Source: Earliella scabrosa
Taxonomy: Eukaryota > Basidiomycota > Agaricomycetes > Polyporales > Polyporaceae
NCBI GenBank assembly: GCA_022605405.1
Contig: JABYQQ010000024.1
Span: 558,001-622,000 of the forward strand
Direction of reading: 5' to 3'
Length of the DNA stretch: 64,000 nucleotides
Below the pieces are notes generated by a model. That model searched no databases. It saw only the letters and a list, made by a program, of their open reading frames with translations, and had not been told where the DNA came from. Positions 9,915 through 20,245 of the stretch are shown piece by piece. The position numbers and the translations under genes are program-made. How positions within the stretch are numbered: the stretch's first letter is position 1; each line of letters begins with the position of its first letter.

Positions 9915-12763
9915 TCAGTCCGATGACGCCATGACTGGGTCTGGGTCCACTATATAGTCGCGCTGCAGCTTCTTGACGCGCTGCTTGCGCTTCGTGATGT
10001 GCTTGTCTGCGGTCGCATTGATGGTCGCCCACTGGTCTGTCGTGAGGTGCAACGCGCGCTGGTAGTGTGACTTGACCTTGACGCGAAGGACATCGCGCTC
10101 GAGACCGTCACGTTGCTTGTCCGTCTCGACCTGATCGCCCCAGTTCTGGGCCGAGAACTCGTGGGGTTTGTGGTTGGGGATGATGACGAGATTGCCGGTC
10201 GGCAGGTAGTGCGTCAAGATGTACTCGACCTAGGGAAAGGTCGGTCCGGAATGCGTATCAGAAGAAGGCATGTGAGAGGGACGTACCGCAAGAGACGACA
10301 TGACAAGGGCCCCGGCTGGCGGGACATCACCCCAATGCTTGCGGTATAAGTTGACGACGGCCTGCGTGGTGCCGTTCATGATGTAGAGGTGCGTCCACGC
10401 GTATGTCTGCATGATCCACTTGTGCTGGAAGCGTCCCTGTGAGAGTGCAAGCGTGGCCCGTGGTTTGAGTGCGGCGTCATGCAGGAGAGCGAGGCAAAGA
10501 CTGACACTCTTCTCCTCCTCACCATGCCAAGTGCGCCACATGAAAGGCATACGCATCTCGTACATCTTCTGCCGACGATCTTTGTCGGACAGGGAGAGTC
10601 TCAACTGCTGGCGGACGAACGATACGCGTGCCTCGGGGGCGTTGGCATAGTCCTCGTGCGCCGCAAAGTATTGCTCGAGGGCTTTCGTCGCACTGCTGCG
10701 GAAGCGATTTTGCCAGTCGTGCAGCCGTTTGGTGATCTGGAAAGACGTGAGTACGGCATCATGAGCATGACCAAGGCGTACCAATGTATAGTACAGGTCC
10801 TTGTCTTGGATAGTGTGCTTGACGTGGGGAAATGCGACGTCGAAGATCTTCTGGTACTCCTCGAGAGGGAGAGGCGTGAACGGACAGCGGCCGCCGAAAA
10901 CGAGGCGTGCGAGAGGGGCTAGAATGGCGTGGAAATCGGGGAGGAGGTCAGATGGGATGTCCTTCACCTTAGAGCCTTGTGCGGGGTCGTCCTTCTGTGC
11001 CTTCGACGACGAGCCGTGCGTCGTCGGGACGGACTTCACGGAGGTGTAGGTTTGGGTCTGTAACGTCACCGAGTGAGCTAGTACGAGCGCATGCATGCAA
11101 AACGGGCCAATCGTACCTTCCTACTGAGACCAGAGGGCCCAGCCTGCGTCGGACCGACTCGTTTTGAGGTTCGGACGTCGTTGTCAGAGTCAGATCCCGC
11201 GCGCCAAATGTTGTCGTCGGCCTCGGGCTCGTCCTCGAAAGCAGCTCGTTCTTCGGCGGGATCCTCGTCGGGGAATCCTCCGTAGTCGTTCAGGATGACG
11301 CCGTGAGGCGGCTCTTCGAAGGCTGCAGGGACGGGCGTGGGGGAGGCGGAGGTGTGGCGAGAGTCTTCGGCGCGCTGTTTACCCTTCCTCTTGCGCCCAG
11401 GCACAGAGATAGTATCCACGTCGGCCATCGTGGTGAACGCGACAGCGGGACGGGGCGTGTGCGAGGGGGTCTTGAAATGTTCAGCATAGTCTTGCCGGAT
11501 GCCGCCCTTCGCGGCTATCTTCTTGGGCTTCTTGACAGCGGCGGAGCTGGTGGATGAGGGGAAGTGGTAGGGACAGGGTTCGGAGATGGTCGGAGAACGG
11601 AGGGTAGATGGATGTGGTGGCACCGGTTCCCCAAGGGTGATTGTCAGAGCAGTGAGTGACGACGTACCGGCGTTGACCACGGATCGCAGACGGGCATACG
11701 GCACCAGACGACGTCGAGGGCGATCAGTACATACAAAGGAGGAGTACGGAGAAGGGAGGAAAGGTTGAGTTGGGGTGAGGACACGCGCAGTTTGACTCAC
11801 AGGTCAATATGAGGAGCATCCTCTGCCGTGGGGTGCTCCTTCCGTTTTGGCCCGCTTGTGGGAGTCGGTTGGGCGTCGCGCGCGTGCTCGACATCAACAC
11901 GCCGGGTACGCGGCTTCTTCGCGCGCCTCGGAGGCGGTTCTTCCTCGTCCACGTCCATCTCGTCGTCGCAGAGGTCATCCTCGGTGCTCTCGCTGCTGTC
12001 CTCCCCAGCTGGTTCAAAGTCGGAACCGCTCGCATCGCTGTCTAGGACTATAGGATCGTCCGAGACGTCCATCTTGAGGTCTCCGTCAGAATCGGAGGGT
12101 GAGGCGCGGTCGTCCGATGATTTCGTGCGGCCTAAACGAGACGTGACTGCGGGACCGGTGAGCATGGCTAGGTTGTAGACGATGAGCGTGGATGATACTC
12201 ACGAGGCTCATCAGGGTCGCTGCTCGTTATGGACACAGGTGTGAGAGAGCGGCGCGCGGGAGGCTTAGGCGCCGAGGCCTCTGCGACGAATCTCTAAGTC
12301 AGCGGATATACCACGTCGAGTACGGCTCAAACCCACCAGAGGTACGTCTTGCTCTCGATATATTGTCTTTATGGCCAGTCGATGCCTTGCTAGCCCTCTG
12401 AGGCTTGGGAGGTGGGGGAGGTGGGGGAGAGGGGTTGCGACGGCGCTCGTTATCCCTTTCCTCCTCCTCGCGGTGCTTCCGCTGCAGCTGAGCGGCCTTG
12501 TCGATTGCAGCCTGACGTTTTGCTTCCGCTGCGCTGCGAGCCTTCTCTTCAGCTTTCTTAGCAGCCTCGCGTTTCGCGCGGTGCTCCGCTGGCGGGGTGG
12601 GCGCACGCTGGGGTTGGTCAGGATCGTAGCGCGGGAGATCCGGGAGCCCAGGATGCTTATCCTTGTTACCCTTGCGGGTGCGAGGAAGGTCCTGAGCAGC
12701 CTGATCTCCCGCATCCGCCGTGGGTTGAACGACGGGGCGCGGTTTGGGACCTTTGCGTGCCAT
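9915..12763 (-). CDS. Plavaka accessory protein, possibly DUF6532-like
   Basis: A multi-exon minus-strand gene starting at ATG 12763 (MARKGPKPRP). Order: a Lys/Arg/Ala-rich, coiled-coil-like N-terminus (about 12300-12700); acidic Ser/Asp stretches with SDSDGDLKMDVSDD and DEMDVDEEEPPP (about 11830-12130); a Pro/Ser-rich exon with GRKRKGKQRAE (about 11100-11600); then a folded C-terminal region (DLLPDFHAILAPLARLVFGG, FPHVKHTIQDKDLYYTLV, GRFQHKWIMQTYAWTHLYIM, LAVEYILTHYLPTGN) ending at 9915. The helical C-terminus, with its FQHKWI element and an AVEYIL step near the end, recalls basidiomycete DUF6532 proteins, but this is a resemblance and not proof. It is divergent from the transposase with 471 bp between the starts. 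CACTA-type elements usually need a second DNA-binding protein, and this gene sits in that position. Confidence 0.6.
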
Positions 12764-13234
12764 AACGAGGGGAGGACAGCGACAGTCGTCGTAGGAGTGG
12801 TTTTGGCAAGAGGTCAAGCAGCGCTAACAAATTTTGGCCCCTCCTTAGGCCTTGCGCTGCAACGATCACGCAACGCTGACTACTCGCCGGCCTCTCTCTC
12901 CGATTTGTCCCGACGACAACCTCTCTCTCGCCCTCTCGCCTTTCTCCGCAAACTTCAGATTCCGGCAGCACCTCCCATTCTTGCTCTTCGAGCATCCCTG
13001 CTTTCCTCCATCTCCGCCCTCTCCCACACCGCTCGTGCATGTGCTGGTGGCCAGTCGTTGAACACGACCCTGCCGATCCGACGCGAGCCCCGCACGCACG
13101 CAGCCTACGCCGCGAAGAGGGCGAAGAGGCTGGGATTGCACCTCTTTCATTCAGGTGAGGCCACAAAGTCTACCGGATCATTCTCAATAATCTCACCGTC
13201 GCACTTTAGGCCCGCCACCTCACCCTTCCACACC
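12764..13234. promoter_or_regulatory. Divergent intergenic region of Plavaka genes
   Basis: This stretch separates the accessory gene start (12763, minus) and the transposase start (13235, plus), so it must hold both promoters. It is pyrimidine-rich on the plus strand from about 12890 to 13030 (ctctctctcg, cctttctccgc), as is common just upstream of fungal starts. A plus-strand frame runs through it, but the zinc-finger protein most naturally begins at 13235. Confidence 0.4.
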
Positions 13235-15844
13235 ATGCAGCCACGGCGTCGGTTTCCCTGCACATGGCATGGGTGTTTGAAGTCCTTCAAGTCCAACTAC
13301 GGGCGTACACAGCACCTCAACGCCATCCACAACCCTGCTGGACCTGCGCCAGTCCGTGACCTCCCTGCTACACCCGCTCCGTCCCCTCCTCCGGCCCCGG
13401 GCGACGACTTTCTCCCCGCTGGACAGGAACAGCCCTTCCCCGAACCACCCGCAGCATCTCCTCCTCCCGCTGATCCACCTCAAGTGACGGTCCAGACCCA
13501 TCCCCATCTAACAGGTGCACGCCTGTCATCCTCCAGGCATTTCGGAAAGACTGATACCTTGCAGGTCAGCCATGCGACGCTGCGGGACATCCACTCCCCC
13601 CCAACACCCCGCCGACAGCCCCGCCTCCACCAGGCACCAACGACTACGGCCCCTTTGAGTCTCGCGCGCAATTTGAGATAGCGGACTTTCTATTCCGCAA
13701 GGCCAAAATGTCTGGAGCCAATGTCGACGAGCTCATGGAGCTCTGGGCGGCGTATAGCAAATCGTCGCCGTTTGCGGGTCGACGCGATCTGTACGCCTCG
13801 ATTGACTCCATCCCGCACTCCGACATCGTCTGGCGTGCCTTCGTCGTCACGTACACCGGCCCTCGCCCAGCGGAGGGAGAAGTCCCCGCTTGGATGGAAC
13901 GGGAGTACACGGTTTGGTACCGATGTCCGCGCGCTGTCTTGCACGCCCAACTGGGGAATCGCGACTTCGTCGGGGAGCTCGACTTCACGCCGAAGAAGGT
14001 CCATCAAGGCAACGAGCGTGTGTACCAAGACTTCATGACGGGCGATTGGGCGTGGCGACAGGCGGTACGTAGATAGCTATACTAGTTACCCATGCCAGCA
14101 TCGTGCTCAATGTATGTCTCGTGCAGGACGAGATCTCTGACGACCCCAATACTCACGGTTCCGTGTTCTGTCCGGTGATATTGGGCAGTGACAAGACGAC
14201 TGTATCTGTGGCCACTGGTCAGAACGAGTACTACCCCCTGTACATGTCTAACGGCCTTGTGCACAACACGACCCGACGCGCTCAGCGGAACGCGGTATCC
14301 CTCATAGCCTTTCTCGCCATTCCCAAAAGTATGTAGTATATCCCTCTCTCACTACCATATGTGCGGTTATTGAGTCCTCTTCAGCCGACCGGAAGTATGC
14401 GAATGACCTCAAGTTTCGGAAATTTCGACGTCAGCTATTTCACACGTCCCTCCACACCATCCTTCGTTCTCTCAAACCCGGGATGACGGCACCCGAAATC
14501 GTGCGTTACGGCGATGGACATTTCCGGCGCACGGTCTACGGCCTCGGACCGTACATCGCTGACTATCCTGAACAATGCCTACTCGCATGCATTGTGCAGG
14601 GATGGTGCGCGAAGTCAGTCCCCGCTCGTTCATGGATTATCTGTGGTTGCATGTATTGACCCGCATGCAGATGTGACGCCTCGAGGGTCAACCTCGACGG
14701 TGATGCCGATCGTCGCTCCCACGAGGTTACAGAACACCTCCTCGACTCGATGGGTCTGAAGGACCTCTGGGACGACTACGGAATCGTTGGCGACCTGCTG
14801 GTATGGTCTAGCGATGCCTGACTGTGCTCCAATCTGCTGACACGTTGTGCCCCACAGCCTTTCACGACCGCTTTCCCTCGCGCGGACATTCATGAAATGA
14901 TCTCGCCCGACCTACTGCACCAGATAATCAAGGGCACCTTCAAGGATCATCTCGTGACCTGGGTCGAGGAGTACCTTGTACTCACGCATGGCAAGACCGG
15001 TGCCGAAGCGATAATGGCTGACATTGACCGACGGTGGGTCCATCCCCTGCATAGGACCCACGTACAGATCACTGGCACTCAGCTCTCTTTCCCTTTCTAG
15101 CATTGCTGCCGCGCCCCACTTCCCTGGTTTGCGTCGCTTCCCTGAAGGACGAGGCTTCAAGCAGTGGACAGGCGACGATTCGAAGGCCCTGATGAAGGTA
15201 TGAACAGCCCACCGCGTCACGGAATACATATTCCCATACTAACGATCGCGCAGCTCTACCTTGCAGCAATCGTCGGGTATGTACCTACGCAAATGGTGCA
15301 GTGCCTCAGCGCGTTCCTCGACTTCTGCTATCTTGTTCGACGCAACATCATCACCACGTCGACCCTTCACCAGATCGAGGATGCGCTCGCACGATTCCAT
15401 CGCGATCGTGTCATTTTCGAAGAGACAGGCGTCCGCCTCGAAGGCTTCTCCCTCCCACGTCAACACTCTCTCAAACATTATCCGTCCCTCATTCAGCAGT
15501 TCGGCGCCCCGAATGGACTCTGCTCCTCGATCACAGAGTCGAAGCACATCAAGGCCGTCAAGGAACCATATCGCCGCTCAAATCGCTTTGAGGCGTTGGG
15601 GCAGATGCTCATCACCAATCAACGCCTCGACAAGCTCGCCGCAGCTCGTGTATACTTCCAGGCACGAGGCATGCTTCGCGGCCCTCTTCTCCCCACGATC
15701 TACGAGGACGATCCCTGGGCTGGCCTTGGTCTGGATGACGAGCTATACGAAGACCCTGCAGCCCTCGCTGAGCGCCATGCCGCCATCGATGAAGACGAGG
15801 ATGGAGGCCCTGTCGACAACGTCGACCTTTTGGGGTCTGTCGTC
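13235..15844 (+). pseudogene. Plavaka transposase, 5' part (interrupted by gypsy)
   Basis: The start MQPRRRFPC leads into a C2H2 finger (C-x4-C-x12-H-x4-H) that fits the DNA-binding head of Plavaka transposases, then a Pro-rich linker. Characteristic blocks follow: VYQDFMTGDWAWRQA (about 14015-14065), a DPNTHGSVFCPVILGSDKTT block with TGQNEYYPLYMS and GLVHNTTRRAQRNAV (about 14140-14300), RYGDGHFRRTVYGLGPYIADYPEQ (about 14500-14580), DDYGIVGD, ISPDLLHQIIKGTFKDHL (about 14900-14955), LYLAAIVGYVP, and HSLKHYPSLIQQFG with SITESKHIKAVKEPYRRS (about 15465-15575). Several introns of about 50 bp separate these. The frame reaches GSVV at 15844 and is then cut by the gypsy terminus. The remainder is at 23611-24350, so the gene cannot make the full protein as it stands. 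Confidence 0.85.
15840..15844. repeat. Gypsy target-site duplication, left copy
   Basis: TCGTC, repeated at 23606-23610 just outside the right LTR. Removing the element and one copy restores the Plavaka reading frame exactly. Confidence 0.95.
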
Positions 15845-16500
15845 TATAAGGGGAAAACCCAAAATAGAAATACTCACTTTGTAGATGTTGAGGTGTGTGT
15901 GAGAGATGTGAGAGTAGATGGGTGTAGACAATAAGTGGATAAGTCTGGGGGAGTAGCCCCCAGAGTGCCTGCTTATATACATGTGTGCTGGTACCCCTGG
16001 GACCGGTACAGACCCCAAATACTCTAGGTTACTAAGCTATCACATGACAGGATGAGTCAGGCATGACTCAGGGTGAGTCATACTCCAAGGGACTTGGCCT
16101 GCCCTTGGCCAAGTGCCGGGAGGGAAACTAGCCAATAGCAAACAGTACTTTACCAACTACTCTAGAATGTTCCACCTCTAGACTCCCCTGGACCTGTCCT
16201 AGACTGGTCCAGACAGAGAACCTTCTGGAAGGCCAGTCTAGACAAGATCAGGACTGTTCTAGACATAGAACAGTCTGGAAACAGTCTGGAATGATGGACT
16301 GGAAGAGTCTAGACTATGTCCCTAAATGGTGATCAGATCATGAGAACTACATTCCTAATCAATGCCCCTAACCCTTCTGATGGTAAGTAGGGTTAGATAA
16401 GCACAGCTAAGGGCAGATAACCTCTAGAAATGCGAAATATGCGAAGATATACAGTAGAAAACTATAGATAGGCGCTAGAAATGTAGGGAAAATTGTAACA
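15845..16500 (-). repeat. Gypsy 3' LTR
   Basis: 656 bp, ending taaca on the plus strand. It carries the same sequence as 22950-23605, including a TATA-like tatataag on the minus strand (near 15973-15982) and a run of short tctagac/gtctaga-type words at about 16180-16315. Confidence 0.95.
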
Positions 16501-16516
16501 TTACCCCCTCTTCTAG
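16501..16516 (-). other. Gypsy polypurine tract
   Basis: On the coding strand this reads CTAGAAGAGGGGGTAA and abuts the 3' LTR start TGTTAC, which is the expected place and composition for the plus-strand primer. Confidence 0.8.
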
Positions 16517-16541
16517 TTCGAGCTCTGATGAGAAGTAGAAG

Positions 16542-17035
16542 TTATTCATGGTCTAGTGTGCGGATTGCCTGAGGGTGAGCAGCATGGAACTCTTCAATAA
16601 GCTCTTGCGAGCCTGAGAGGTTCTTGACTGGCTCCCATGAGTCCTCATCTGGGCCATATCCTTTCCACCGGACAAAGTATTGGAGCTGTCGGCGATAGCG
16701 CCTTGAGTCCAGAATCTTCTCAACTTCATACTCCTCATTGCCGTCAATAAGCACTGGCTCTGGCGGAGCTGCCTTCTGGCCTGGTATCTCTGAGTCATGA
16801 TAGGGTATAAGCTTGCTGGCATGGAAAACAGGATGAACCTTTGTCATTCGTGGTGGCCATTTCAGCCTGAATGTGACTGGAGAAAGTTTTTCAACTATCT
16901 CAAAGGGTCCTGCATACCGAGCATTGAGCTTCCGACCCGTGGTTTGATAGTCCCGTACATCTAACAGAACTTTATCTCCCACTTTGAAGGGTACCTTCTG
17001 AATGCCTTGGTCGTAATACCACTTCATTCGCTCAG
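16542..17035 (-). pseudogene. Gypsy pol C-terminus with chromodomain (frameshifted)
   Basis: This is the continuation of pol in another frame. It reads ERMKWYYDQ, FKVGDKVLLDVRDYQTTGRK and FRLKWPPRMTKVHPVFHASKL, the integrase C-terminal barrel. Then comes YEVEKILDSRRYRRQLQYFV, RWKGYGPDEDSWEP and EFHAAHP, a typical chromodomain with its aromatic residues. Chromovirus chromodomains direct integration to marked chromatin. The frame joins the upstream pol cleanly if one C is restored in the AGCCTGC tract near 17037-17041, so a 1-nt deletion is the simplest explanation; programmed shifting is unlikely at this site. Confidence 0.8.
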
Positions 17036-20000
17036 CAGGCTGACAGCAGCCAACTCAAGAGCAGCTTTCGCTTGCTCCTGTGCTTGCTGTCTGCTCCACA
17101 TAATGTCTGTGAGGTCTGTGGGGGTTGCTTCCTTGACCAGCGTTGGTCCAGCTCTGGGGTGTCGACCATATTCCAAAAAGAATGGGCTCTCTTTGGTTCC
17201 TTCGTGTGTGGCATTGTTGTAGGCAAACTCTGCAGCACTCAGCAACTTTGACCAATCATCTTTCTGATAGTCAATGTAGCAACGAAGGTACTGTTCCAAA
17301 GTCTGGTTGACTCTTTCAGTCTGGCCATCTGTTTGTGGGTGATAGGAGGTGGACATTGACGACTCAATTCCAAGCAGTTTGCACCATTCCTGGAACAACT
17401 CTGCTGCAAACTGTGTTCCTCTGTCAGAGATAATCTGAAGCGGAAGGCCGTGTAAAGGCCATATTCTTTCATAAAGAAGTTCCGCCAAGTCCTTTGCAGA
17501 GAACTCATTCTGAATAGGGAAGAAGTGTGCTCTTTTAGTGAGCCTGTCCACTACTACACAGATGGCTGTATAACCAAATGACTCTGGTAACTGAGTAATG
17601 AGGTCGATAGTGATAATTTCCCATGGCCCTTGCGGGACCGGGTTTGGCTGGAGTGGTCCATAAGGTCGCTGAGGACGGTTCTTCATACGTTGGCACGTAT
17701 CACAACCCGCCACATACTTCTTTGTAAAGATAGACATGCCTGGCCACCAATAGTTCCGTGAGACTAGTTCATATGTTTTCCACCTTCCTGGATGTCCTGC
17801 AGAAGGTAGATCATGATGCATTTGAACTATACGTCTCCGGAGGTCGTCATCTTCGCTCTTTGGAATGTAGACTTTGCCTCTATAAAGCAACAGTCCGTTC
17901 TCAAAGTTCCAATCTTCAAGAGACTTGCTGAACTCTCTTGGTCCAGACTTCAACAATTGCTGATAGTCCTGGGTAACATCGTCATGCAATAACGCTTCTT
18001 TGACCTCTCTTAGGAGTTGATCGTCATTGATAGGCGACTCATGAGAGGAATCGACAGCACCGATGGCAAAAAATTCAGGTTTGAGAAGAACCTGGTCTCG
18101 GTTATCGAATTCCACCCCCTCTTCATGGTCTGGCCTCCTGGACAGAGGGTCTGCAGTAAGCATTGTCTTGCCTGGTTTGTGGCGTAGTACAAAGTTGAAT
18201 CGTGTGAGATAGAGAGACCATCTGGCCTGTCTACGTGTCAACTTCTGTGCAGTCTTGAAGTATGTCAGATTCTGATGGTCAGACCATATTTCTACAGTCT
18301 CAGGATGTCCTTCCAAGTGATGTCTATACTCCTCTAGAGCTCGAATGATTGCAAGCATCTCTTTGTCATATATCTCGTAGTTCCGTTCATGAACATTGAG
18401 TGACTCGGAGTAAAAGGCTACAGGGTGCCACAACTTGTCAGTTGGGTCCTGTTGTGAGAGTACTGCACCAGTAGCAAAGTCACTGGCATCAGTCTCAAGC
18501 CTGAATGGATTGACATCATCGGGGATGCGTAGTATTGGAGCTGAGGTGAACGCCTCTTTCAGGCTGATGAATGCATGTTCTTGTTCGTCACCCCATACCC
18601 AAGGTTGGTCTTTCTTGGTTAGTGAAGTGAGTGGCCGAGCATGTTTTGCAAAGTCCTTGATAAAACGTCGATAGAAGTTTGCAAAACCTAAAAAGGCTTG
18701 AACTTGCTTGACTTTGGTTGGTCTTGGCCATTCAGTCACTCCCGAAAGCTTCTTTGGGTCCATCTCTACATGTCCCTTCGAGATGATCATGCCCAGATAT
18801 TCAATGCTACTTTTTTCAAAGAAGCACTTCTCTGGTTTAGCAAAGAGATCATTATCTCGAAGCCGCTTAAGCACCTCTCGTGTAATCTCTCGATGTTGAC
18901 GGATGTCATTGGTATAGATCAATATGTCATCTAGATACACAACAACGTGTCCATCTCTAATGAGATCGCCAAGTATGTCATTCATCATGGCTTGAAAGGT
19001 GGCTGGTGCGTTTGAAAAACCAAAGTACATAACATTGGCTTCAAACAGACCTCGGTGTGTGATAAAGGCCGTTTTCCATTCATCACCCTTTCGGATGCGA
19101 ACATTGTTATATCCCCATCGCAAGTCAATTTTTGTGAATATCGACGCCTGGCTGAGTGAATCAACCAAGTCTGCAATCCGGGGAATAGGATAACGGTTCT
19201 TTATTGTGATATCATTCAACTTCCGATAGTCAACTACCAGTCGAAGGCTCCCATCACTCTTCTTGACAAAGAAGACAGGTGCGGCAAGTGGGCTCTTGGA
19301 TTTTTTGATATACCCCTTACGGAGTTCTTCATCAATCCATGCATCCAAGGAGTTTCGCTCCATGGGGGACATCGGATACAGTTTTGACGGTCGAGGAAGA
19401 GATGCATCCTCCTCAAAGTCAATTCCATGATCATATGGCTTACGCACTGGCATCCGTTCTGACTGCTTCTTGGAGAAGACACTGCCATACTCGTGGAGGT
19501 GTTCTGGTACTATTGACTGCCATTCACACGAGTCGTCATCATCAATCTCCTCGAGATCTTTTGCAAGTATCTCAGCATTCAACTGCGCAATATCTTGGCT
19601 CTCTGGATCATCCATAGAGATCCAGTTGATGTGTGGATTGTCGATACACTTCTCTCCTAATTCATCCAGTGAAGTGATCAAGGGATCCTCCCTTGGTAAC
19701 TGAAGTTCGTCGGCTTCTTCTCCAGTTACATTGATGTTTTTACGAGCTCGTGGGGCACAGCTCTCAGGGCACCTGGTGAACCTCCACTCTCCATGTTCCC
19801 AGTCGATCTCAGGGTTGTGACGTCGTAGATACGTATACCCAAGGATCATGTCTTTGTCACCCAAGTCTGCAACGAGCAGCTGGTGAGTTGACTTATGTGA
19901 CCCTATCTCGACATAGGAGCGGACACCATATTTGATCTGTCCACACTTGTTAGAGGTCCCGTCCGCGTTATACACGTCGTACGGGTGCGCCAGCTTATGA

Positions 20001-20245
20001 GTAACCAGGCTGTTACTTTCGACAACTGATGTGTTGATGAAAGATGTCGTGGCCCCTGAGTCTACCAGAGCTTCGACCTGCACTTTCTTTCCGTAAACCC
20101 ACAGCGTCACGGGCAATTTGAATGAATTCCTGCTACGAGAACATGATGATACTACAGGAGTGTCCGTGCTACTAATGCTTACACCAAAGGTGTTCATTCC
20201 GACATTGGGTTTACCATTCTCCGCCACGTGTTCGCAGGTCGTCAC
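17024..20245 (-). CDS. Gypsy pol polyprotein (protease, RT, RNase H, integrase)
   Basis: About 1,073 residues. An aspartic protease with VDSGATTSFI lies at residues 61-70. The reverse transcriptase carries YLDDILIYT near residue 435, RNase H has LETDASDFATGAVLSQ near 585, and integrase has an HHCC finger (HPGRWKTYELVSRNYWWPG, CDTCQRMK, about 820-855) and a DDE core with TIDLITQLP and YHPQTDGQTERVNQ (about 880-975). The first possible start codon is GTG; the frame is open upstream into the end of gag, in the -1 frame. Pol is therefore most likely made by -1 frameshifting from gag, possibly at the T4 run (plus-strand aaaa at 20260-20263). The frame ends prematurely at 17024 because of the deletion described for the chromodomain part. 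Confidence 0.9.
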   Translation of the reverse strand: MTTCEHVAENGKPNVGMNTFGVSISSTDTPVVSSCSRSRNSFKLPVTLWVYGKKVQVEALVDSGATTSFINTSVVESNSLVTHKLAHPYDVYNADGTSNKCGQIKYGVRSYVEIGSHKSTHQLLVADLGDKDMILGYTYLRRHNPEIDWEHGEWRFTRCPESCAPRARKNINVTGEEADELQLPREDPLITSLDELGEKCIDNPHINWISMDDPESQDIAQLNAEILAKDLEEIDDDDSCEWQSIVPEHLHEYGSVFSKKQSERMPVRKPYDHGIDFEEDASLPRPSKLYPMSPMERNSLDAWIDEELRKGYIKKSKSPLAAPVFFVKKSDGSLRLVVDYRKLNDITIKNRYPIPRIADLVDSLSQASIFTKIDLRWGYNNVRIRKGDEWKTAFITHRGLFEANVMYFGFSNAPATFQAMMNDILGDLIRDGHVVVYLDDILIYTNDIRQHREITREVLKRLRDNDLFAKPEKCFFEKSSIEYLGMIISKGHVEMDPKKLSGVTEWPRPTKVKQVQAFLGFANFYRRFIKDFAKHARPLTSLTKKDQPWVWGDEQEHAFISLKEAFTSAPILRIPDDVNPFRLETDASDFATGAVLSQQDPTDKLWHPVAFYSESLNVHERNYEIYDKEMLAIIRALEEYRHHLEGHPETVEIWSDHQNLTYFKTAQKLTRRQARWSLYLTRFNFVLRHKPGKTMLTADPLSRRPDHEEGVEFDNRDQVLLKPEFFAIGAVDSSHESPINDDQLLREVKEALLHDDVTQDYQQLLKSGPREFSKSLEDWNFENGLLLYRGKVYIPKSEDDDLRRRIVQMHHDLPSAGHPGRWKTYELVSRNYWWPGMSIFTKKYVAGCDTCQRMKNRPQRPYGPLQPNPVPQGPWEIITIDLITQLPESFGYTAICVVVDRLTKRAHFFPIQNEFSAKDLAELLYERIWPLHGLPLQIISDRGTQFAAELFQEWCKLLGIESSMSTSYHPQTDGQTERVNQTLEQYLRCYIDYQKDDWSKLLSAAEFAYNNATHEGTKESPFFLEYGRHPRAGPTLVKEATPTDLTDIMWSRQQAQEQAKAALELAAVSLLSE

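Noticed and set aside
12371..13234. N-terminal extension of the Plavaka transposase upstream of 13235.
   Set aside because: The open frame overlaps the accessory gene exon on the other strand, and the zinc finger directly after the 13235 ATG is the normal protein start.
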